9,917 nt of DNA from Flavobacteriaceae bacterium (GTDB lineage Bacteria; Bacteroidota; Bacteroidia; Flavobacteriales; Flavobacteriaceae), in assembly GCA_030828025.1 (NCBI GenBank), contig JAURDG010000037.1:1-9917 (forward strand). Reading direction: 5' to 3'. Position numbers and translations under genes: made by a program. Below the pieces are notes generated by a model, which did no database searches, had not been told where the DNA came from, and saw only the letters and a program-made list of their open reading frames with translations. Below, piece after piece: positions 1 through 6,383 of this stretch. Position 1 is the stretch's first letter. Each line of letters starts with the position of its first letter.

Positions 1-53
1 AGCCCAATAGAAAAGCCTCCCAAATAATATCCTAATCGTTTTAAAAAGCTCAT
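1..53 (-). CDS. Partial small protein with hydrophobic N-terminus (5' end only)
   Basis: Only the first 17 codons are inside the window; the gene runs off the left edge. The visible residues read MSFLKRLGYYLGGFSIG, a positively charged start followed by a Gly/aromatic stretch that looks like the beginning of a membrane anchor. Its ATG overlaps the tsaE stop codon by four bases (ATGA on the minus strand), so the two genes are very probably co-transcribed and translationally coupled. From memory, flavobacterial genomes have short membrane-anchored proteins of unknown function with a similar start (some labelled DUF4258) in this region, but 17 residues are too few to assign a family. Confidence 0.55.
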   Translation of the reverse strand, partial: MSFLKRLGYYLGGFSIG

Positions 54-454
54 GCAAATGTTATTTTTCGTGTTGTGGTGTTTATGGATTCTATAGAAAT
101 GGTATGGTGGTTTTCAGGAATATATGCCATGCCGATGTCGGGCCATTCGATAAAGCAATACCCACCCGAATTTACATATTCTTCAAAACCAAACTGCGCC
201 AATTCGTCGGGATCTTCAATTCGGTATAAATCCAAATGGTAACCAATACTTTCGTCAAAGGTAAGTTCGTTTACAATACCAAATGTTGGGCTTGATACTT
301 CATCTGAGCAACCTAGTGATTTAACCAATGCTTTGACAAGCGTTGTTTTTCCGGCACCTAAATCGCCACGCAAGAGAATGATGCGTTTGGAAAATTGCTT
401 GATAAGTCCTGTAGCAAAATCGGGAAGTTGATGCAATGAAACCTCGTGAACCAT
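50..454 (-). CDS. tsaE: TsaE, tRNA t6A37 threonylcarbamoyladenosine biosynthesis ATPase
   Basis: TsaE is the small P-loop ATPase that works with TsaB and TsaD in the cytoplasm to add threonylcarbamoyl to A37 of ANN-decoding tRNAs. At 134 residues it is close to the usual family length. Visible motifs, in order: Walker A GDLGAGKTT (30-38), the switch-like SSPTF (54-58), HLDLYR (73-78) and the C-terminal FIEWPD (101-106), whose Glu and Trp are family hallmarks. The ATG at 454 is supported by a perfect TAnnTTTG box four bases upstream, which implies a nearly leaderless mRNA. The downstream gene starts inside its stop codon. In related genomes tsaE is, from memory, commonly next to porX; here a toxin-antitoxin pair on the opposite strand separates them, so tsaE needs its own promoter. 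Confidence 0.96.
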   Translation of the reverse strand: MVHEVSLHQLPDFATGLIKQFSKRIILLRGDLGAGKTTLVKALVKSLGCSDEVSSPTFGIVNELTFDESIGYHLDLYRIEDPDELAQFGFEEYVNSGGYCFIEWPDIGMAYIPENHHTISIESINTTTRKITFA

Positions 455-458
455 GGAG

Positions 459-466
459 CAAAAGTA
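459..466 (-). promoter_or_regulatory. Candidate -7 promoter box for tsaE
   Basis: On the minus strand this reads TACTTTTG, a perfect match to the Bacteroidota -7 consensus TAnnTTTG. It ends four bases before the tsaE ATG, so transcription would begin at or within a few bases of the start codon. No TTG -33 element was found at the usual 17-23 base spacing. The match is directly visible; its use as a promoter is inferred. Confidence 0.55.
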
Positions 467-523
467 CGCTACTTAAAGGCAAAATCCGAAAACCGTCCCA
501 CAATGTTCGATATATTATTCAAA

Positions 524-544
524 ATACTTTTTTGATATACTTTT
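524..544 (+). repeat. Short direct repeat upstream of the antitoxin gene
   Basis: ATACTTTT occurs at 524-531 and again at 537-544, with starts 13 bases apart. The second copy overlaps the putative -7 box of the toxin-antitoxin operon. Ribbon-helix-helix antitoxins often bind short repeated or palindromic half-sites over their own promoter, so this could be part of the operator. The region is AT-rich, so chance is a real alternative. Confidence 0.3.
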
Positions 545-545
545 G
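538..545 (+). promoter_or_regulatory. Candidate -7 promoter box for the toxin-antitoxin operon
   Basis: TACTTTTG is a perfect TAnnTTTG match located 17 bases before the antitoxin ATG, leaving a short leader. It has the same eight bases as the putative tsaE box on the other strand, so the 108-base gap between these divergent genes appears to hold both promoters. The -33 position has only TTC (518-520) rather than TTG. Confidence 0.5.
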
Positions 546-556
546 TTTTACAAACA
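544..556. promoter_or_regulatory. Inverted repeat, candidate antitoxin operator
   Basis: TGTTT (544-548), spacer TAC, AAACA (552-556): a perfect 5-base inverted repeat with a 3-base centre. It overlaps the end of the -7 box and covers the expected transcription start, where a repressor would block initiation. Autoregulation by the RHH antitoxin alone or with its toxin is typical of such modules. That this repeat is the operator is inference. Confidence 0.35.
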
Positions 557-562
557 TGTCTA

Positions 563-802
563 ATGAAAAATGTATCCTTAAAAATAGATGATTCCATTTT
601 TGGTGAAACAGAAGAAATTCGATCAAGAATCAAAAAGCCTAGAAATAGATACATCAATGAGGCTATAGATTATTACAACAAAGTTCAGCGAAGATTGTGC
701 TTGGAAGCCGTGCTAGAAAAAGAGTCCGCATTGGTTAAAGAAGATTCCATACGTGTTTTAAAAGAATTTGAAACAATTGATTATCTCGATAAATCAGTTT
801 GA
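563..802 (+). CDS. Type II antitoxin, ribbon-helix-helix family
   Basis: This 79-residue protein has an N-terminal pattern typical of MetJ/Arc/CopG-like DNA-binding proteins: a short beta-strand with alternating residues (NVSLKIDD, 3-10), helix 1 (about 14-24), a KPRNR turn and helix 2 carrying the RYINEAIDYY pattern (29-38). The Lys/Glu-rich C-terminal half (about 45-79) is the part expected to wrap and neutralise the toxin. It directly precedes and overlaps a MazF-family toxin gene, the usual antitoxin-first order. The ATG at 563 places the RHH strand right at the N-terminus, as expected. A promoter box and an inverted repeat lie just upstream, consistent with autorepression. Its cognate partner is inferred from adjacency, not from a recognised subfamily. 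Confidence 0.85.
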   Translation: MKNVSLKIDDSIFGETEEIRSRIKKPRNRYINEAIDYYNKVQRRLCLEAVLEKESALVKEDSIRVLKEFETIDYLDKSV

Positions 803-1130
803 AATTTGGATCGCCGACCTAAATCCAACAATTGGCACAGAAGCAGGAAAAACCAGACCAGTTGTTATCGATCAAACCAATCTATTAAATAAGACGAATC
901 ACCCTTCAACACTAATTTGCCCGATTACGACTAAGATTCAACCTGATGTTACCTTGTTACGCATCCATCTTAAAAAAGGGGCAGCAGGTTTGTTAAAAGA
1001 TAGCGATGTTATGGTTGACCAAATCAGAGTCATAGACAATAAACGCCTAATAAAAAAACTTGGTAAAATGAATGCAAATCAAATCAATAAGCTAAAAGCG
1101 AATTTGACCATTATTTTGGATTTAGCGTAG
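768..1130 (+). CDS. MazF/PemK-family type II toxin (endoribonuclease)
   Basis: MazF-family toxins are ribosome-independent endoribonucleases that cut mRNA or other RNA at short sequences. The 120-residue frame shows the family pattern: FEIWIADLNP (11-20), GKTRPVVI (27-34) with the conserved Arg30, LICPITT (49-55) with Thr54 matching the second conserved active-site position, and SDVMVDQIRVIDNKRL (79-94). No ATG is available near the expected start. The frame opens with TTG at 768, and a second TTG at 777 would give an N-terminus closer to the few residues homologues usually carry before this Trp motif. Either choice places the start 26-35 bases inside the antitoxin gene, giving translational coupling and presumably low toxin output. 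All visible motifs are intact, so it looks functional unless the lost ATG has silenced it. Confidence 0.88.
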   Translation: MKQLIISINQFEIWIADLNPTIGTEAGKTRPVVIDQTNLLNKTNHPSTLICPITTKIQPDVTLLRIHLKKGAAGLLKDSDVMVDQIRVIDNKRLIKKLGKMNANQINKLKANLTIILDLA

Positions 1131-1157
1131 GCGGATAATTATCATGCATATCCCTAC
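1127..1157. terminator. Weak hairpin between convergent toxin and porX genes
   Basis: GTAG (1127-1130) and GGATA (1133-1137) can pair with TATCC (1149-1153) and CTAC (1154-1157), with a two-base bulge and an 11-base loop. It spans both stop codons in the 23-base convergent gap, where a shared terminator would be expected. Neither side has a clear T tract, so intrinsic termination is doubtful. Confidence 0.25.
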
Positions 1158-2701
1158 TTAGGCGAAAAGACGGCAAATAGTATGCACATCTCTTCCATCG
1201 ATATTCCGCCGTGCTGGTAGGTGTTGCGAAAGTAATTAACAAAGTGGTTGTATCTAGTTGGATAAACTAGGTAATAATTATCCTTGGCAAAAGCAAACGA
1301 ACTACTCATATTGATTGTTGGCAATCCAATACTTTTTGGATCATCAACGAAGTACACGTGCTTGTCGTCTGTTTTTAGGCGGCGTCCTGTTTTGTAGCGA
1401 ATATTGGTGCTTGTTTCTCTGTCACCAATAATTTTTGTGGGCTGCTCAACGTTAATGGTGCCGTGATCGGTGGTAACAATCAGTTGATATCCTTTCTGTT
1501 GCGCTATTTTGATGATGTCCAACAATTGTGCATTTTCAAACCAGCTTTTGGTCAATGAGCGATATGCCTTGTCGGTACTCGCAAGTTCTTTGATGACGTC
1601 CATTTCTGTTTTGGAATGGGATATCATGTCAACAAAATTATACACCACCACACGCAAACCTGATGGCGTTTCCGACTTGAGCAAATCAAGATATTTGGTT
1701 GCTTCAACGGGGCGATTTATTTTGGTGTAATCGTAGGGTTGCTGCACATGTAACCGCTGTAGTTGAGCACCCAAAAAATCGGCTTCAAAAAGATTTTTTC
1801 CACCTTCATCGACGTCATTTTTCCACCATTGAGGGTATTGCTTTTCCATTTCTACTGGCAACAGTCCTGAGAAAAAGGCATTACGTGCATATTGTGTCGC
1901 AGTAGGTAAGATACTGTAATAGGTCTGCTCGTGTTCCAGCGAATAATGCTCGGATATTTTGGGTAAAATACTTTTAAATTGATCATAACGAAGATTGTCG
2001 ATCATCAACAATAGGGTAGGTGTTCCGTTTGCAATTAGCGGCAATACCAAACGCTCAAACGCTTGATGCGAAAAGACATGATCTGAATCCTCGTTCAGCA
2101 ATGCCGCGTAATGCTGCTCAATAAAACGTGAAAAGCTCAAATTTGCTTCTGTTTTTTGATAATGAAATATTTCTTGTAATTCTTTAGAGTCGATAGTATC
2201 CAATTCCAACTCCCAATACATGATTTTTTGATACAGCGCACTCCAATCCTCAAGGGTTAGCGCCTGCATTAAGCGCCCATTGAGCTCTTGAAACGACTTT
2301 TGGTAACTGCTAATTGTTTTTTCGGTTACCAGCTTGGCAGCTTCCAAATTCTTTTTAAGCGCAAGTAAAATCTGATTTGGATGTACGGGTTTAATGAGGT
2401 AATCAGCAATTTTTGCACCAATTGCCTCTTCCATGATGTTTTCTTCCTCACTCTTGGTAATCATAATTACTGGAAGGTTGGGCGCCATTTGCTTGAGCTC
2501 ATCCAACACTTCCAAGCCAGTCATACCAGGCATGTTTTCGTCTAGCAGTACGATGTCAAACGGCTTTGTTTTAATCAACTCCAGCGCATCTTCGCCACTA
2601 TGGGCTTCGTGGACTTGATATCCTTTTTGAGACAAAAATAAAATATGTGGGCGAAGTAAATCGACCTCATCATCAATCCACAGGAGTTCAATCGGCTGCA
2701 T
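1154..2701 (-). CDS. porX: PorX, response regulator with PglZ-type phosphatase domain (T9SS regulator)
   Basis: PorX is the response-regulator partner of histidine kinase PorY and controls type IX secretion in Bacteroidota. The 515-residue length fits. A receiver domain spans about 1-120, with acidic pocket Asp10/Asp11, probable phospho-acceptor Asp54 (LLDENMPG), Thr82 and Lys104. A helical linker (about 121-215) is followed by an alkaline-phosphatase-superfamily PglZ domain. Likely metal or nucleophile positions are Asp235 (LLMIDNLRYD), the PTATQYARNAFF stretch (266-277) with candidate nucleophile threonines, Asp358/His362 (NFVDMISH), Asp412/His413 (TTDHG) and His497 (YQHGG). For P. gingivalis PorX, phosphodiesterase activity on cyclic oligonucleotides has been reported; all matching residues seem present here. 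The start ATG is two bases from the first plausible ATG of the divergent HD gene. The only promoter candidate seen is an imperfect TAAATTGG (2768-2761, minus) inside that gene. Confidence 0.95.
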   Translation of the reverse strand: MQPIELLWIDDEVDLLRPHILFLSQKGYQVHEAHSGEDALELIKTKPFDIVLLDENMPGMTGLEVLDELKQMAPNLPVIMITKSEEENIMEEAIGAKIADYLIKPVHPNQILLALKKNLEAAKLVTEKTISSYQKSFQELNGRLMQALTLEDWSALYQKIMYWELELDTIDSKELQEIFHYQKTEANLSFSRFIEQHYAALLNEDSDHVFSHQAFERLVLPLIANGTPTLLLMIDNLRYDQFKSILPKISEHYSLEHEQTYYSILPTATQYARNAFFSGLLPVEMEKQYPQWWKNDVDEGGKNLFEADFLGAQLQRLHVQQPYDYTKINRPVEATKYLDLLKSETPSGLRVVVYNFVDMISHSKTEMDVIKELASTDKAYRSLTKSWFENAQLLDIIKIAQQKGYQLIVTTDHGTINVEQPTKIIGDRETSTNIRYKTGRRLKTDDKHVYFVDDPKSIGLPTINMSSSFAFAKDNYYLVYPTRYNHFVNYFRNTYQHGGISMEEMCILFAVFSPK

Positions 2702-2703
2702 AT

Positions 2704-3942
2704 ATGTATCTTTGGGATTTAATTAGTAAAAACAAGTTGAAGCTTTCCCATTACAACGACCCAATTTACGGATTTATTACAATCCCAACCCCTTTTATTT
2801 CCCAACTTGTCAACCATCCTTATGTTCAGCGCTTAAGAAGGATAAAGCAAATGGGGCTCTCATTTTTGGTGTTTCCCTCTACCGAGCACACCCGTTTTCA
2901 ACATGCGCTGGGTGCTATGCATCTGGCAACTAAAGCCGTAAACAGTTTACGCCATCATGCTGTTCCCATAAGTGATGAGGAAGCCGAAGCACTTTATGCC
3001 TGCATGTTATTGCACGATGTGGGTCATGGCCCTTTTTCGCATGCTCTTGAATCTGTTTTTTTTCCTGAAAACGCACACGAGGATATGTCCATAGCCATTA
3101 TGGAAAAGCTCAATACCGACTTTGACGGCAAACTATCTCTTGCCATCAGCATGTTTACCAATAGCTATAAGCGAGCTTTCTTTCATCAACTAATTACTGC
3201 GCACATTGATTTAGATCGTTTGGATTATTTAAAAAGAGATAGTTTTTATTCAGGAGTTACAGAAGGTAACATCAATTCAGATCGCTTGATTGCCATGATG
3301 CGTGTTCATGACGATCAGTTGGTATTTCACAAAAAAGCAGTGTATTCTATCGAAAAGTTTTTGTTGGCACGCCGCATGATGTATTGGTCTTTGTACTTAC
3401 ATAAAACAAGTTTTGTCGCTGAAGAGCTCTTAATTCGGTTTTTTAAACGTGCTACTGCTTTGATACAGCAAGTTAAAGAAATAACTGTAAGCAATGCGCT
3501 TGGAACTTTTTTACTGCATCCAGAAGAAAGCCTTCAAGAAAAGCTACCCAAGTTTGTTCTTTTGGATGATGTTGATGTATGGATGTGTTTAAAGGCATCA
3601 ACGAGCAACCCTGATCGTGTACTTGCCACGCTTGCCACGATGTTGCTAGAACGCAAACTGCCAAAAATCGTGTTGTCAGACAAGGAAATAGATTCGTCAG
3701 CTATCAGTCAAAAAAGAGCTGATTTTAGCGCCCAATCTGGATTTACTGAGGAAGAGACAGCTTATTTTGTGTTTAGTGGAAGTTTTCACAATCAAGGATA
3801 CGCACAAAAAGAGAATCCAATTCAATTATGTGATGCATCAGGCAATTGTACCCTTTTTGACAGCTCACCTGAAGTAGCAAACATCCCCAGCCTGGTAAAA
3901 AGAGACACAAAGTTCTTCTTGGCATACCCAAAGCAAGTATGA
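2704..3942 (+). CDS. HD-domain phosphohydrolase (SAMHD1/dGTPase-like)
   Basis: The metal-binding HD signature is complete: His67 in HTRFQHALG, His104-Asp105 in LLHDVGHGPFSH and Asp171 in DLDRLDYLKRD. This arrangement matches SAMHD1-type and bacterial dNTP triphosphohydrolase-like proteins, so hydrolysis of a (deoxy)nucleotide is likely, but the true substrate is not evident. The motif NDPIYGFITIP (18-28) is typical of this bacterial subfamily. The length (412 residues from 2704) is normal for it. The start is uncertain. An earlier in-frame ATG (2647) would overlap porX by 55 bases and adds non-conserved residues. ATG 2704 is the default, but a perfect -7 box lies at 2707-2714 and homologues usually start near the KLK before NDPIYG, so TTG 2737 is a serious alternative. 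It ends 22 bases before lpxD, whose own promoter box lies in that gap. Confidence 0.9.
   Translation: MYLWDLISKNKLKLSHYNDPIYGFITIPTPFISQLVNHPYVQRLRRIKQMGLSFLVFPSTEHTRFQHALGAMHLATKAVNSLRHHAVPISDEEAEALYACMLLHDVGHGPFSHALESVFFPENAHEDMSIAIMEKLNTDFDGKLSLAISMFTNSYKRAFFHQLITAHIDLDRLDYLKRDSFYSGVTEGNINSDRLIAMMRVHDDQLVFHKKAVYSIEKFLLARRMMYWSLYLHKTSFVAEELLIRFFKRATALIQQVKEITVSNALGTFLLHPEESLQEKLPKFVLLDDVDVWMCLKASTSNPDRVLATLATMLLERKLPKIVLSDKEIDSSAISQKRADFSAQSGFTEEETAYFVFSGSFHNQGYAQKENPIQLCDASGNCTLFDSSPEVANIPSLVKRDTKFFLAYPKQV
2707..2714 (+). promoter_or_regulatory. Candidate -7 box for the HD gene, inside its 5' end
   Basis: TATCTTTG is a perfect TAnnTTTG match one base-step downstream of the ATG at 2704. 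If it is used, transcription starts around 2718-2722 and translation must begin later, for instance at TTG 2737. The -33 position has TTC (2687-2689) with a 17-base spacer. It could be a chance match within coding sequence. Confidence 0.4.
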
Positions 3943-3952
3943 TTATTTTACT

Positions 3953-3960
3953 TAATTTTG
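3953..3960 (+). promoter_or_regulatory. Candidate -7 promoter box for the lpxD operon
   Basis: TAATTTTG, a perfect TAnnTTTG match, ends four bases before the lpxD ATG, the same spacing as at tsaE. The mRNA would be leaderless or nearly so. No TTG is found 17-23 bases upstream; the nearest (3919-3921) is 31 bases away. It lies in the 22-base gap after the HD gene and would allow the lipid A cluster to be transcribed independently of it. Confidence 0.55.
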
Positions 3961-3964
3961 CAGC

Positions 3965-4990
3965 ATGAAATTTACAGCCTCACAAATTGCTGCTTTAGTT
4001 TCTGGAACAGTTGAGGGCAATCCTAGCGCAGAAGTGTATAAACTCGCCAAGATTGAAGATGGCACTTCTGGGAGCATTTCTTTTTTGGCAAATCCCAAAT
4101 ACACCTCGTTTATTTACAATACCAACGCCTCTGTTACGCTCGTTCACAAAGATTTTGTTGCCGAAAAGCCATTCAAGACCACACTAATCCGTGTGGCAGA
4201 TCCTTATGAGTCCTTTTCAAAGCTATTAAGTCACTACAATGAAATCAAGAAAAAACCTGCGGGCATTGCACCTTCTGCCATTATTTCGGAACGTGCAACC
4301 GTGCACAAAAGTGCGTATGTAGGTGCTCAATCGATTGTAGAAGCAGATACCAAAATTTCGGAAGGTGTAAGCATACATACTCATGTTTATATCGGCGAAA
4401 ATGTTGTCATCGGAAAAAATACGAGCATACACACAGGTGCAAGAATCCTTGAGGGTTCAATTGTAGGCGATAATTGTGTCATTCACAGCAATGCCGTTGT
4501 AGGTGCCGACGGATTTGGCTGGGCACCAAACGATAACGGCTCGTACGACAAAGTACCGCAAACAGGCAATGTGATCCTGGGAGATCACGTAGATGTAGGC
4601 GCCAATACAACCATCGACAGAGCTACCTTGGGTTCTACAAAAATTGGAAATGGAGTTAAACTTGATAACCTTATTCAAATCGGACACAATGTCGAAATAG
4701 GCGCACATACTGTTATTGCGGCGCAAACAGGAATTGCCGGATCGACCAAAATTGGAAGCTATTGTCAGATTGGTGGACAAGTGGGCATTAGCGGGCACCT
4801 AACCATTGGCAACAGAGTTGGCATTCAAGCAAAATCGGGTATTTTAAAGAATATAAAAGACGATGCAAAAATCATGGGGTACCCAGCTTTTGATTATACG
4901 TCATTTAATAAATCCTATGTTCATTTTAGAAATTTGCATCAGCATATTTCTGATTTGCAGTCCCTAAAAAAGAAGCTTAATCATGAATAA
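3965..4990 (+). CDS. lpxD: LpxD, UDP-3-O-acylglucosamine N-acyltransferase
   Basis: LpxD transfers a second (R)-3-hydroxyacyl chain from ACP to the 2-amino group of UDP-3-O-acyl-glucosamine, the third step of lipid A synthesis, in the cytoplasm. The 341-residue protein has the N-terminal uridine-binding domain (about 1-100, SISFLANPKY at 37-46), then a long left-handed beta-helix of hexapeptide repeats (about 100-300, many IG/VG turns) and a C-terminal helical segment (about 310-341). Catalytic His241 lies in IQIGHNVEIG, matching His239 of E. coli. The GADGFGW segment (180-186) is also typical. The ATG at 3965 gives the standard MKFTASQIA start and is preceded by a -7 box. It overlaps the next gene by eight bases and appears to head the lipid A cluster. 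Confidence 0.97.
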   Translation: MKFTASQIAALVSGTVEGNPSAEVYKLAKIEDGTSGSISFLANPKYTSFIYNTNASVTLVHKDFVAEKPFKTTLIRVADPYESFSKLLSHYNEIKKKPAGIAPSAIISERATVHKSAYVGAQSIVEADTKISEGVSIHTHVYIGENVVIGKNTSIHTGARILEGSIVGDNCVIHSNAVVGADGFGWAPNDNGSYDKVPQTGNVILGDHVDVGANTTIDRATLGSTKIGNGVKLDNLIQIGHNVEIGAHTVIAAQTGIAGSTKIGSYCQIGGQVGISGHLTIGNRVGIQAKSGILKNIKDDAKIMGYPAFDYTSFNKSYVHFRNLHQHISDLQSLKKKLNHE

Positions 4991-6383
4991 ACAAACAACC
5001 ATATCAAAGCCAGTCTCGCTGCATGGAGTTGGCATTCATACAGGCAAAAAAGTTGAACTGACATTTAAGCCCGCACCCGAAAATCACGGTTATGTGTTTT
5101 GCCGTGTTGATTTAGAAGGCCAACCAAAAGTTGAAGCTGATGCCAACCTTGTCGTGAACACGCAAAGAGGAACCAATCTGCAAAAGAATGGCGTTGATAT
5201 TCATACCTCAGAACACGTTTTGGCTGCACTTGTTGGACTACAAATCGATAATATTCTCATTGAGCTCAATGCCTCAGAACCACCTATAATGGATGGTTCA
5301 TCCAAGTTTTTTGTGGAAGCCTTACTCAAGGCAGGCATCAAGGAACTTGACGAAGAACGTTTCGAATATGTGGTAAAAGAAAATATTTCGTTTGTTGATG
5401 AGGAAACAGGTAGCGAAATTACCCTAATTCCAGCGGAAAATTATCAGGTGACTACTATGGTAGATTTTGGCACTAAAATATTAGGAACCCAAAATGCCAC
5501 CTTAAAAGACATTACGGAATTCAAAGATGATTTTGCCCACGCACGCACCTTCAGTTTTCTGCATGAATTGGAGGCCATGCTTAACGAGGGACTGATTAAA
5601 GGCGGTGACTTGAACAATGCTATCGTTTATGTGGATAAAGAACTTTCGGAACCAACCATGAAGAAACTTTGTACGGCATTTAATCGAGACAAAATTTCTG
5701 TTACGCCAAATGGAATTCTAGACAACCTAACGCTAAAATATCCCAATGAAGCAGCACGTCATAAGTTGTTGGATGTTATTGGTGACTTAGCTCTTGCTGG
5801 GAGTAGAATTCGCGGAAAAGTTATTGCAAATAAACCTGGTCACAAGGTCAACACTGCCTTTGCCAAAAAACTAGCTAAAATTATCAAACAAGAAAAAAGA
5901 AACAAGGTACCCACATTTGATTTGAATGCGGAACCTTTGATGGACGTTAACGATATCATGAACGTGCTACCACACCGACCACCCTTTTTGTTGGTTGACA
6001 AGATTTTGGAACTAAGCGATACGCATATTGTAGGACTCAAAAGCGTGACGATGAATGAGCCTTATTTTGTAGGGCATTTTCCTGGTCAACCAGTGATGCC
6101 AGGTGTATTGCAAATCGAAGCCATGGCGCAAGCAGGTGGTGTATTGGTACTAAACACGGTAGATGATCCCGAAAACTATTTGACATTTTTTATGAAAATT
6201 GAAAATGCCAAATTCAAGAACCCGGTTGTCCCTGGAGACACCTTAGTTTTTAAGATGGAGTTATTATCGCCAATAAGAAGAGGAATTTGCCACATGCATG
6301 CAGTAGCTTATTCTAGAGGAAGAATCACAACTGAAGCCGAAATGATGGCGCAGATTGTTAGAAAAGATCAAGTCAAAGTATGA
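4983..6383 (+). CDS. lpxC/fabZ: Bifunctional LpxC-FabZ fusion: lipid A deacetylase / 3-hydroxyacyl-ACP dehydratase
   Basis: The N-terminal half (about 1-305) is LpxC, the zinc deacetylase acting on UDP-3-O-acyl-GlcNAc, the committed step of lipid A synthesis. Glu77-His78 (SEH) is the catalytic Glu and first zinc His; His260 and Asp264 (RHKLLD) complete the site, with Lys261 and His287 (PGHK) matching E. coli Lys239 and His265. After a short linker (about 303-320) comes FabZ (about 320-466), a hot-dog-fold dehydratase with LPHRPPFLLVD (329-339), catalytic His365 (GHFPGQP) and Glu379 (QIEAMAQ). There is no stop or frameshift between the domains, so the fusion is genuine. It is a known feature of Bacteroidota. 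It starts inside the end of lpxD and its stop overlaps the lpxA ATG (ATGA). One polypeptide thus holds the dehydratase that competes with LpxA and LpxD for 3-hydroxyacyl-ACP. Confidence 0.97.
   Translation: MNKQTTISKPVSLHGVGIHTGKKVELTFKPAPENHGYVFCRVDLEGQPKVEADANLVVNTQRGTNLQKNGVDIHTSEHVLAALVGLQIDNILIELNASEPPIMDGSSKFFVEALLKAGIKELDEERFEYVVKENISFVDEETGSEITLIPAENYQVTTMVDFGTKILGTQNATLKDITEFKDDFAHARTFSFLHELEAMLNEGLIKGGDLNNAIVYVDKELSEPTMKKLCTAFNRDKISVTPNGILDNLTLKYPNEAARHKLLDVIGDLALAGSRIRGKVIANKPGHKVNTAFAKKLAKIIKQEKRNKVPTFDLNAEPLMDVNDIMNVLPHRPPFLLVDKILELSDTHIVGLKSVTMNEPYFVGHFPGQPVMPGVLQIEAMAQAGGVLVLNTVDDPENYLTFFMKIENAKFKNPVVPGDTLVFKMELLSPIRRGICHMHAVAYSRGRITTEAEMMAQIVRKDQVKV

Noticed and set aside
2647..2703. 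Upstream in-frame ATG extending the HD gene by 19 residues
   Set aside because: The extra residues (MGEVNRPHHQSTG...) are the complement of the conserved PorX receiver start, would overlap porX by 55 bases, and do not resemble the family N-terminus.
2761..2788. Possible porX promoter (minus): TTG at 2788-2786, 17-base spacer, TAAATTGG at 2768-2761
   Set aside because: The -7 box has a mismatch to TAnnTTTG and lies inside the HD gene about 60 bases upstream. It is too weak to list as a feature, though no better porX promoter was seen.
4571..4588. Perfect inverted repeat GTGATC-ctggga-GATCAC
   Set aside because: It is inside lpxD coding sequence with no T tract and no reason for a site there; a 6-base stem is expected by chance in a window of this size.
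4457..4798. Antisense open frame of 113 codons inside lpxD
   Set aside because: It lies wholly within a strongly conserved gene, shows no recognisable domain and is explained by the hexapeptide-repeat codon pattern.
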